From positions 20,999-26,027 of the forward strand of contig DMNE01000299.1 of the NCBI GenBank assembly GCA_003453735.1: a stretch of 5,029 nt of DNA. Reading direction: 5' to 3'. A program made the position numbers and the translations under genes. Origin of the DNA: Nitrospiraceae bacterium (lineage in GTDB: Bacteria > Nitrospirota > Thermodesulfovibrionia > Thermodesulfovibrionales > UBA9159). Below, one piece after another: positions 1 to 5,029 of this stretch; positions within the stretch are counted from its first letter, which is position 1; each line of letters opens with the position of its first letter. Under the pieces are notes generated by a model. The model was not told the origin of the DNA, ran no database searches, and saw only the letters and a list, made by a program, of their open reading frames with translations.

Positions 1-115
1 ACCGGGAGAAACCAGGTAGTGGTTTACTAGTCTGAATACGAAACGAGAATCAATGGGGGGAATAAATGGAGTCACTGTTCATCCTTCCCTCTGTGCCCTT
101 CAGCATTCTTAATAG
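1..115. other. Intergenic stretch upstream of the DHH-CBS-nucleotidyltransferase gene
   Basis: No gene can be assigned here. All three forward frames contain early stops (for example TAG at 17-19, TAG at 28-30, TGA at 33-35), so at most a few C-terminal residues of an upstream + strand gene could lie at the left edge. Two in-frame stops (TAA 110-112, TAG 113-115) sit directly before the ATG at 116 and fix that gene's earliest start. A run of six G at 55-60 lies five bases before an ATG at 66. That ATG opens a 24-codon ORF (66-140) overlapping the start of the large gene in another frame. I saw no good -35/-10 pair and no hairpin with a T-run. Confidence 0.5.
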
Positions 116-2752
116 ATGGACGTCATCACCTCCCACATAAATGCCGATTTCGATTCTTTAGCTTCGATGGTTGCGGCCAAAAAACTGTATCCGGATGCAA
201 AGCTTGTCTTTCCCGGCTCTCAGGAAAAGCAAGTGAGGGAATTTCTTGCTGCCTTCCAACCGATCGAAATTTACCGCGTGAAGGATATAGACTCTTCTCG
301 CGTCACAAGACTCATCATCGTTGACACCAAGTCCATTGACCGGATAGGTGCTCTGTCCGAAATCCTCACCAGGTCCCCCAGCCCTGACATCCACATCTAC
401 GACCACCATCCCGCTGAAAAGGATGATATTCGTGGTTCTCGGGAAGTTATCGAAGATGTCGGCGCAACGGCCACAATCTTTGTAGAGATCCTGAAGAAAG
501 AGAAGATCGCCATGAGTCCCCTAGATGCCACCATCCTCTGTCTCGGCATCTATGAGGAAACCGGTGCTCTCCTTTTTCCCTCGACAACGGAAAGGGATTT
601 ACTCGCTGTGGCGTATCTTTTAAAGCGGGGAGCCAGCCTGAAGATCGTCTCGAATTTCATGCGGCCTGAGTTGAGCAAAGAGGAGCTTGATCTCCTAAAT
701 GAACTCGTACAATCATCAAGAGAGATGGAGATCAATGGCGTAAAAATAAAGACTGTCAAGGCATTCCGGGAGGATTATGTTGGCGACGCTGCGCACCTTG
801 CCCACCGTATTATGGACATGGAGGATATCGACGGCCTTATTCTTCTTCTGGGCATGCAGGGCAAGATACTTATAATCGGCAGGAGCAGGATCCCTGAATT
901 TGATGTGGCTGAGGTGATGAACCATTTTGGAGGTGGCGGTCATCCAAACGCGGCGTCAGCGACCGCGAAAGAGGCATCCGTTGAAATCATAGAGGACGAG
1001 GTCTGGAGAATTCTTAAATCATCCATAAAACAGGGCAAGAATGCCGGGGACGTGATGAGCTCTCCCGTCATAACCATCGGGTGGGACGATAAGATTAAGG
1101 ATGCTGAGTCGATGTTGACGAGATACGGGGTGAACGTACTCCCTGTTGTCAGCAACGAAACCTATAAGGGGATCATTTCACGGGAGATCATTGAAAAGGC
1201 GATCTTCCATGGTTTTGGAAACAGCAGAGTCGCTGATTTCACAACCACAGACGCACTGACGGTAGATCCCGCTGCTTCGATGAGGGATGTCGAGCGGCTC
1301 ATGGTAGAGCAGAACCAAAGATTTATGCCTGTTGTGGAGGGCAGCAGGATCATTGGAGCCATCACGAGGACTGATATCCTGAGGACACTCTATGAAGACA
1401 TGCTCAGGCGAAGCAGGGTGCATGCATTGCCCTCAGGAGAAAAACCCTCCATGGGAAGAAACCTCGCCCACTGGATCAGAGAGCGGTTTCCTCGGGCTGT
1501 TGCGGATATGCTGAAGCTCACCGGCGATGTGGCAGAAGGCCTCGGGTTCAGCGCATATCTCGTGGGTGGTTCCGTGCGGGACCTCTTACGGGGGCAGGAG
1601 AATCTGGATATTGATATCGTCATCGAAGGAAACGGTATTTTGTTTGCCAGAGAGTTGGGTAAAAAGATCGGGGCAAAGGTGAGGACCCACGAGAGGTTCG
1701 GTACGGCACAGGTATTCACCGATGTCCTGAGAATGGATGTTGCAACGGCAAGAACCGAATACTATGAATCCCCGGCAGCCCTTCCCAAGGTCGAGACATC
1801 ATCCATAAAAAAGGACCTCTATCGGCGAGACTTTACCATCAATACGCTCGCTGTAAAGCTGAACCCGAAAGATTTCGGCCTGCTCATCGATTTTTTTGGC
1901 GGCCAGAGAGACCTCAGGGAAAGAACGATCCGGGTCCTCCACAACCTCAGCTTTATCGAAGATCCAACGCGGGCATTCAGGGCTATCCGTTTCGCGGAGC
2001 GGTTCGGATTCAAATTGAGCAAGCACACGGAGAACCTTATCAAATCAGCATTGAGGATGAATCTCTTCGATCGGCTCTCAGGCTCACGACTGTATGAGGA
2101 ACTCCTGATGACCTTCAATGAAACCGAGCCGGTAAAGGCTATCAAAAGGCTTTCTGAATACGCTCTCTTAAAAGTACTTCACCCGAACCTGCTCTTCGAT
2201 GCAAAGCTTGAATCGAGACTGCAGTCTTTAAATGACACTCTTTCATGGTTCAATCTGCTCTTTCTTGAAGAGAAGCCCGATACGGGAACTTTATACCTCA
2301 TGACCCTCCTGTCGGACCTGGGTGACAGTGACAGGGAGACAGCCTTCGAGAGGCTCTCAACTCCCTCCAAGATGAAAACAAAGATCACTAGCGGCATTCA
2401 GACCGTAAAGAACCTTCTGCACGTGTTGCCTCTCCAGGACCCCGCCAAGATCTACAAGGCATTGTACAACCATGATATCGAGACAGTGCTTTTTGCCATG
2501 GCCATGATTCCTGATATCAGCGCAAAGAGGGAGATATCCCAGTATCTCCTTCAATTAAGAAGGATTCAACCCTCCTTAAAAGGAGCTGACCTCAAGGATA
2601 TGGGTCTCATACCCGGACCTTTCTATTCTGAGATCCTTAATGCGCTGTTAGAAGAAAAATTACGCGGTAGGCTCCCTAGCAGGGATGATGAAGTCGCCTT
2701 TGTTCGGCACCGGTATGTCTGCCCGCTGAAGGAAGGATCGGATTGCCTTTGA
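116..2752 (+). CDS. DHH/DHHA1 phosphoesterase - CBS - CBS - tRNA nucleotidyltransferase fusion (CCA- or A-adding type)
   Basis: This is an 878-residue cytoplasmic fusion. Residues 1-160 are a DHH phosphoesterase core: motif I HINADFDS (H7, D11, D13), motif II D70 in IIVDTKS, motif III D96-H97-H98, and motif IV GIYEETG, where Glu148 stands in the usual Asp position. Residues about 200-300 are DHHA1, with GGGGHPNAA at 272-280. Two CBS domains follow (about 308-366 and 372-428); the second keeps the nucleotide-binding T-x-x-D pattern (T417, D420), while the first lacks the Asp. From about 478 comes a class II nucleotidyltransferase: GGSVRD (484-489), metal-binding D498 and D500, a flexible-loop region (about 545-563), RRDFTIN (570-576) and EDPTR (615-619). 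The tRNA-binding tail runs to the end. The enzyme should add the terminal A, or all of CCA, to tRNA 3' ends; in genomes with two such enzymes (known from Aquifex) this architecture is, as I recall, the A-adding one. The DHH part may hydrolyse short RNAs or cyclic dinucleotides (inference). The start is fixed by TAATAG just upstream; no Shine-Dalgarno is evident. Confidence 0.95.
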   Translation: MDVITSHINADFDSLASMVAAKKLYPDAKLVFPGSQEKQVREFLAAFQPIEIYRVKDIDSSRVTRLIIVDTKSIDRIGALSEILTRSPSPDIHIYDHHPAEKDDIRGSREVIEDVGATATIFVEILKKEKIAMSPLDATILCLGIYEETGALLFPSTTERDLLAVAYLLKRGASLKIVSNFMRPELSKEELDLLNELVQSSREMEINGVKIKTVKAFREDYVGDAAHLAHRIMDMEDIDGLILLLGMQGKILIIGRSRIPEFDVAEVMNHFGGGGHPNAASATAKEASVEIIEDEVWRILKSSIKQGKNAGDVMSSPVITIGWDDKIKDAESMLTRYGVNVLPVVSNETYKGIISREIIEKAIFHGFGNSRVADFTTTDALTVDPAASMRDVERLMVEQNQRFMPVVEGSRIIGAITRTDILRTLYEDMLRRSRVHALPSGEKPSMGRNLAHWIRERFPRAVADMLKLTGDVAEGLGFSAYLVGGSVRDLLRGQENLDIDIVIEGNGILFARELGKKIGAKVRTHERFGTAQVFTDVLRMDVATARTEYYESPAALPKVETSSIKKDLYRRDFTINTLAVKLNPKDFGLLIDFFGGQRDLRERTIRVLHNLSFIEDPTRAFRAIRFAERFGFKLSKHTENLIKSALRMNLFDRLSGSRLYEELLMTFNETEPVKAIKRLSEYALLKVLHPNLLFDAKLESRLQSLNDTLSWFNLLFLEEKPDTGTLYLMTLLSDLGDSDRETAFERLSTPSKMKTKITSGIQTVKNLLHVLPLQDPAKIYKALYNHDIETVLFAMAMIPDISAKREISQYLLQLRRIQPSLKGADLKDMGLIPGPFYSEILNALLEEKLRGRLPSRDDEVAFVRHRYVCPLKEGSDCL

Positions 2753-2829
2753 TGAATTCAAAAAGAGCACTTTCATTAAGCACCTGTTATCGAGGAAGCG
2801 TTGCGCTATGCTCTGGGAGGATAGAGTGA
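2752..2829 (+). other. Possible 25-codon coupling ORF between the fusion gene and the membrane gene
   Basis: The stop of the large gene (TGA 2750-2752) overlaps an ATG at 2752-2754, which opens 25 codons ending in TGA at 2827-2829. That stop overlaps the preferred GTG start (2826-2828) of the next gene. The predicted peptide begins MNSKRALSLS and resembles no family I know. Its only purine-rich upstream sequence (GGAAGG, near 2731) is about 14 bases or more from the ATG, so translation would depend on ribosomes terminating at the large gene. It may be a translational-coupling relay rather than a gene with a functional product, or simply chance. Confidence 0.2.
2815..2821 (+). promoter_or_regulatory. 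Ribosome binding site GGGAGGA that favours the GTG start at 2826
   Basis: GGGAGGA lies four bases before GTG 2826-2828, an excellent Shine-Dalgarno match at good spacing. The in-frame ATG at 2808 has only AGGA at 2793-2796, eleven bases away. The GTG start also begins the protein about ten residues before its first membrane segment, as I would expect for this family. This site therefore decides the start of the following gene. Confidence 0.6.
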
Positions 2830-3293
2830 ACCCGGCAGGGAGTTGTCTCTATGATCTTGTGCTGGCACTCTGGGTAGGCGGGATATCCATCTTCACCTTT
2901 GTCGTCACGCCTGCAATCTTTCGTTCATTCAACAGGGATATGGCAGGCCAGATCGTGGGGAAGCTCTTCCCGGGCTATTTCCTTTACAACCTCGTTCTTT
3001 CCCTCCTGGCACTGGGCCTTCTTCTTATCGGCTCTCATGCCTCTGACGTTCGGTACAGACTGTCACTGCTTTTGACGGTTGGGGCGATCGTGATAAACCT
3101 GTTCGTCGCCTTCAGACTGCACCCTGAGATAAAGGCAGTGAAAGAGGCGATTCACTCATTCGAAAACTCCCCTCCTGAATCACCCCTCAGGAAAAAATTC
3201 ACCTTGCTTCATGCGGTGAGCGCAACGTTGAATCTTATCGTCCTTGCTGACGGGGTAGTGCTTCTTCTGATACGGACAGGCTTGAAGAAGTAA
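2826..3293 (+). CDS. DUF4149/TMEM205-like four-helix membrane protein
   Basis: This is a 155-residue integral membrane protein if read from GTG 2826, or 161 residues from the in-frame ATG at 2808. Four hydrophobic segments are visible at about 8-31, 51-69, 79-98 and 126-149 (155-residue numbering), joined by short polar loops. Family-like features are LWVGGISIF in helix 1, TPAIFRSF and AGQIVGKLFPGYF between helices 1 and 2, an RLHP motif ending helix 3 (97-100), and an LHAVSATLN stretch entering helix 4. These match my recollection of the DUF4149 (TMEM205-like) family, whose biochemical role is unknown. No signal peptide distinct from helix 1 and no catalytic motif is seen. It follows the nucleotidyltransferase fusion on the same strand with a 73-base gap that a mini-ORF bridges, so co-transcription is likely. 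No terminator hairpin follows it. Confidence 0.85.
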   Translation: MNPAGSCLYDLVLALWVGGISIFTFVVTPAIFRSFNRDMAGQIVGKLFPGYFLYNLVLSLLALGLLLIGSHASDVRYRLSLLLTVGAIVINLFVAFRLHPEIKAVKEAIHSFENSPPESPLRKKFTLLHAVSATLNLIVLADGVVLLLIRTGLKK

Positions 3294-3557
3294 AGTGATG
3301 GCGGAACTTGCTCTCACAAACAGCGAGGGGACTTCAGGAGTTGTATCCTCGAATATTTGGACATGTGGCTTCTTTCCGGAGTTATGCAACGGCGAAGAGT
3401 GCACGCGAAGCCTATTCTTCCGATTCGCTGGAGAAGCGTGTGTCGAAAGACAGCCGTTGGCCTGAACAAGTGCTGCAATACTTGAGGGAAGACGATGACC
3501 TTTAGGATTCTTGCGCTTCCTCTTTCGCTCAGTGAACAGTTTGTGGTAAGTTAGAAC
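3294..3557. other. 264-base stretch without a recognised gene; several frames open
   Basis: The stretch lies between the membrane gene and the redoxin gene. Three forward frames remain open over much of it: an ATG ORF at 3298-3465 (55 codons), a TTG ORF at 3308-3505 (65 codons), and a third frame from about 3300 to 3483 without an early start codon. A long minus-strand frame also crosses it. Its translations resemble nothing I recognise. Possible weak RNA stems are CGAGG/CCTCG (near 3323 and 3346) and GGCTTC/GAAGCC (near 3367 and 3407), with loops of about 18 and 30 bases, too weak to call a structured RNA. No strong promoter or T-run terminator was found, although the redoxin pair's promoter could lie at its right end. 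Confidence 0.4.
3308..3505 (+). CDS. Doubtful 65-codon hypothetical ORF (TTG start)
   Basis: I do not recognise this product. It is a 65-residue polar, charged protein with an acidic end (LREDDDL), starting at TTG and preceded only by weakly purine-rich GGCGGAA. An in-frame TGA at 3296-3298 prevents a longer form. A competing ATG ORF (3298-3465) overlaps it in another frame with no better support. The C-terminal half (roughly residues 30-65) has a plausible soluble-protein composition, so it could be the remnant of a larger gene. The rare start, weak ribosome site and competing frames make a real gene unlikely. Confidence 0.18.
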   Translation: MLSQTARGLQELYPRIFGHVASFRSYATAKSAREAYSSDSLEKRVSKDSRWPEQVLQYLREDDDL

Positions 3558-3809
3558 ATGCAACCATCCATCATACTTTATACGCTGAGCACCTGCAGGG
3601 TCTGTAAGGCAACAAAGAAACTGCTGGACGAATTGGCTGTGGCCTATGAACGTACTGATGTTGATTTGCTGAAGACCGAGGAACAAAATGCCATTCTTGA
3701 AAAGATAAAGGCTGCTAACCCCCGCGGTGCCTTTCCTACGCTCATCATAGGCGATACGATCATTGTGGGATTGCGGGAGGCAGAAATCAGGAAGGCCCTC
3801 GGACTATGA
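3558..3809 (+). CDS. Glutaredoxin-like/NrdH-type redoxin (CRVC), paired with FTR
   Basis: This 83-residue protein has the thioredoxin/glutaredoxin fold at the compact length typical of glutaredoxins and NrdH redoxins. A first beta strand (IILYTLS) leads to the dithiol active site C13-R-V-C16, followed by the first helix (KATKKLLDEL) and a second strand (ERTDVDLL). The cis-proline is P60 in AFPTLIIGD, and the C-terminal helix is GLREAEIRKAL. The active site is not the CPYC of classical glutaredoxins. The T-V-P before the cis-proline is A-F-P, and the GG-x-D motif that contacts glutathione is replaced by VGLRE. I infer a glutathione-independent dithiol carrier. The next gene overlaps it by ATGA and encodes an FTR catalytic subunit, its likely reductant. 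An in-frame TAG at 3552-3554 fixes the start at ATG 3558; the upstream ribosome site (GTGGTAAG) is weak. Confidence 0.88.
   Translation: MQPSIILYTLSTCRVCKATKKLLDELAVAYERTDVDLLKTEEQNAILEKIKAANPRGAFPTLIIGDTIIVGLREAEIRKALGL
3789..3795 (+). promoter_or_regulatory. Ribosome binding site AGGAAGG of the FTR gene, inside the redoxin gene
   Basis: AGGAAGG lies ten bases before ATG 3806, within the last codons of the redoxin gene. Together with the ATGA stop/start overlap (3806-3809), it points to translational coupling and roughly matched production of the redoxin and its presumed reductase. Confidence 0.5.
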
Positions 3810-4141
3810 CGGAAGTCGAAAAGCTCTATGAACTGCTGCGGAAGCTGCAGGAACCCAAAGGATATTTCTTCAATGTGGATAGGGAAATCGTGTTTGACCT
3901 TCTGAACGGTCTTCTGGTGAATAAAAAGCGTTATGGCTATATGTCCTGCCCTTGCAGGCTGGCAACAGGGCAGTATGAGAAAGACAGAGACATTCTCTGT
4001 CCCTGCGAGTATCGCAAGCCTGATGTGGAAGAATACGGAAGCTGTTACTGTAATCTCTACGTCTCAAAGGAATGGAACGAAGAAAAGATGCCCCATGTCT
4101 ATGTTCCCGAGAGGCGTCCTCCCGAAAAGATACCCTACTGA
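3806..4141 (+). CDS. Ferredoxin:thioredoxin reductase catalytic (beta) subunit family protein
   Basis: This 111-residue cytoplasmic iron-sulfur protein carries six conserved cysteines in three pairs: C48-P-C50, C65-P-C67 and C80-Y-C82. By homology with cyanobacterial/plant FTR, C48, C65, C67 and C80 bind the 4Fe-4S cluster, and C50 and C82 form the redox-active disulfide next to it. The enzyme takes electrons one at a time from ferredoxin and reduces a protein disulfide, here probably that of the adjacent redoxin. Two departures from the photosynthetic form are visible. The spacing is CPC-X14-CPC-X12-CYC rather than CPC-X16-CPC-X8-CHC, and Tyr81 replaces the His beside the cluster. Both fit the FTR-like branch of anaerobic bacteria and archaea. 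The N-terminal half (about 1-45) is helical with GYFFNVD, as in the family. No gene for the FTR variable (alpha) subunit is in this window. The gene overlaps the redoxin gene by ATGA and ends 35 bases before the stress-protein gene. Confidence 0.93.
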   Translation: MTEVEKLYELLRKLQEPKGYFFNVDREIVFDLLNGLLVNKKRYGYMSCPCRLATGQYEKDRDILCPCEYRKPDVEEYGSCYCNLYVSKEWNEEKMPHVYVPERRPPEKIPY

Positions 4142-4176
4142 GTGATCAGTTCAAGGACGGAATCTGTAACTATACG

Positions 4177-5029
4177 ATGCTGAACATCAAGAAAATTCTT
4201 CTTCCGGTTGATTTCCCGAATACCTCCCTGCGCGTGATTCATCAGGCTGCGACATTGGCCCACCATTTCAATTCTGAGATTGTGATGCTGCACGTTGTGA
4301 CAGCGCTGAGCCAAGCCACCGGTGTGCCGGAGGATGACGCCGGGCTCGCCGGTTGGGATTTGCTTTCGGAGATCATCAGCGGGGCTAGGGAACCCGAGGA
4401 CCGGTTGCTCGGGTCTGAGCTTGCTGACCTTACAATTAAACGCATGCTAGTCAAAGGCAATGTAGCCTGGACAATTGTGCAGACGGCTCAGAAGGAAAAA
4501 GCCGACCTTATCATGATGCCGTCCCATGGCCACACGTTTGACCAGTTTCTTCTTGGTTCTGTGACAGCGAAAGTACTGAACTGGACGGAGTGCCCGGTTT
4601 GGACCGATGCTCACGTGGAAAAAGCGCCAATGCAGGAGTTTGCTGTGCGCCACGTCCTGTGCGCGGTCGATTTCACCGCGCATAATCGCAAAGCTGTGTC
4701 ATGGGCCGTGCAAATGGCTGCCAAATTTGGTGCCTCTCTTACGCTCGCGCACGTAACTCCCAGTACGGAGTTGTGGGGACCGGGTGGCAACTACGTCAAT
4801 CCAAAGTTCAAAGAGGTGCTTGTGGGCGATGCGTCTAAGCATCTCGCAGAGCTCCAGCAAGACATAGGCATAAAGACAGATGTATTTATCGGTAGTGGTG
4901 ACGTGCCCGCAGTGCTGAGCCAGGCTGCGGAGCAGACGAAGGCGGACTTGCTGGTTACCGGGTGCCGCCCTTATGGCCTTCACCTGCGGACCCACGGCTA
5001 CGCAATCATTTGCGCGGTGCCGATTCCAG
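4177..5029 (+). CDS. Tandem-domain universal stress protein (UspA family), 3' end beyond window
   Basis: The reading frame is open from ATG 4177 to the right edge: 284 codons plus one base, with no stop. Domain 1 (about residues 1-145) opens with IKKILLPVDFP (Asp12) and the EIVMLHVV strand. It has the ATP-loop-like segment ADLIMMPSHGH...FLLGSVTAKVL (G118, G127, S128) and ends with ECPVW. Proline 115 sits where canonical G-2x-G-9x-G-S/T loops have the first glycine, so nucleotide binding may be weakened. Domain 2 (from about 156) repeats the fold: VRHVLCAVDFT (Asp165), ASLTLAHV and ADLLVTG. Its loop is replaced by RPYGLHLRTHGYAII, with no glycine-serine signature, so it probably does not bind ATP in the usual way. 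The role is presumably a cytoplasmic stress-response protein; partners are unknown. The start is the first ATG of the frame, but the nearest AAGGA (4153-4157) is 19 bases away, so initiation looks weak or coupled to the FTR gene. Because the 3' end is missing, extra domains cannot be excluded. Confidence 0.88.
   Translation, partial: MLNIKKILLPVDFPNTSLRVIHQAATLAHHFNSEIVMLHVVTALSQATGVPEDDAGLAGWDLLSEIISGAREPEDRLLGSELADLTIKRMLVKGNVAWTIVQTAQKEKADLIMMPSHGHTFDQFLLGSVTAKVLNWTECPVWTDAHVEKAPMQEFAVRHVLCAVDFTAHNRKAVSWAVQMAAKFGASLTLAHVTPSTELWGPGGNYVNPKFKEVLVGDASKHLAELQQDIGIKTDVFIGSGDVPAVLSQAAEQTKADLLVTGCRPYGLHLRTHGYAIICAVPIP

Noticed and set aside
23..52. TTTACT ... AGAATC as a possible promoter
   Set aside because: Both hexamers match the sigma-70 consensus poorly, so no promoter is called.
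1390..1719. 109-codon minus-strand frame inside the nucleotidyltransferase gene
   Set aside because: It is opposite the region encoding GGSVRD and the catalytic aspartates; composition is typical of an antisense shadow.
3368..3412. GGCTTC/GAAGCC as a structured RNA or terminator stem
   Set aside because: Only six pairs with a loop of about 30 bases and no T-run; expected by chance at this length.
3298..3465. 55-codon ATG ORF between the membrane gene and the redoxin gene
   Set aside because: No clear ribosome site and no recognisable product, and an equally open overlapping frame exists; kept only as part of the unexplained stretch.
3180..3686. 168-codon minus-strand open frame
   Set aside because: It overlaps the end of the membrane gene and the active-site half of the redoxin gene, both well supported on the + strand. 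Its translation is low-complexity in places and matches no family I know.
3933..4145. 70-codon + strand frame inside the FTR gene
   Set aside because: It is a frame shadow of the FTR gene, whose cysteine motif is unmistakable; no ribosome site or recognisable product.
4242..4995. Three minus-strand frames (72, 78 and 98 codons)
   Set aside because: All lie opposite the universal stress protein frame, which shows clear domain motifs and stays open for 853 bases; the reverse frames are antisense shadows.

Overview
This is a bacterial window with every credible gene on the + strand. It holds four complete protein genes (a large tRNA nucleotidyltransferase fusion, a small membrane protein, a glutaredoxin-like redoxin, and a ferredoxin:thioredoxin reductase catalytic subunit) and the first 284 codons of a universal stress protein that runs off the right edge. 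No rRNA, tRNA, CRISPR array, insertion sequence or convincing transposon relic was seen. The DHH-CBS-CBS-nucleotidyltransferase fusion and the stand-alone FTR catalytic subunit are both familiar from anaerobic lineages. Examples are Geobacter-like and other Desulfobacterota (former Deltaproteobacteria), Nitrospirota and Aquificota. I place the organism loosely there, by inference from gene content only.

Layout: 1-115 is the tail of an intergenic region with no assignable gene. 116-2752 encodes an 878-residue protein joining a DHH/DHHA1 phosphoesterase, two CBS domains and a class II tRNA nucleotidyltransferase. It ends in TGATG, which could restart on a 25-codon mini-ORF (2752-2829). That mini-ORF in turn overlaps the GTG start of a four-helix membrane protein of the DUF4149/TMEM205-like type (2826-3293). 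3294-3557 is a 264-base stretch without a recognisable gene, although several frames stay open across much of it. 3558-3809 (redoxin, CRVC) and 3806-4141 (FTR catalytic subunit, CPC/CPC/CYC) overlap by ATGA and form a compact redox pair. After 35 bases comes the tandem-domain universal stress protein (4177 to beyond 5029).

How the genes work together: the first gene is RNA housekeeping (tRNA 3'-end synthesis or repair, plus probable short-RNA or nucleotide hydrolysis, perhaps sensed through the CBS pair). The membrane gene behind it has no known link to that role. The redoxin/FTR pair is the clearest functional unit. FTR would take electrons from ferredoxin through its 4Fe-4S cluster and reduce the adjacent dithiol redoxin, giving a thiol-reduction route independent of NADPH and glutathione. 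The downstream stress protein may share its transcript. No strong promoter or rho-independent terminator was seen anywhere in the window, so operon limits are undecided.

Nothing here amounts to a clearly undescribed system. The points most worth a second look are the redoxin-FTR pair with its altered FTR motif, the unusual fusion enzyme with a Glu at DHH motif IV, the multi-frame-open stretch at 3294-3557, and the possible stop/restart coupling at 2752-2829.
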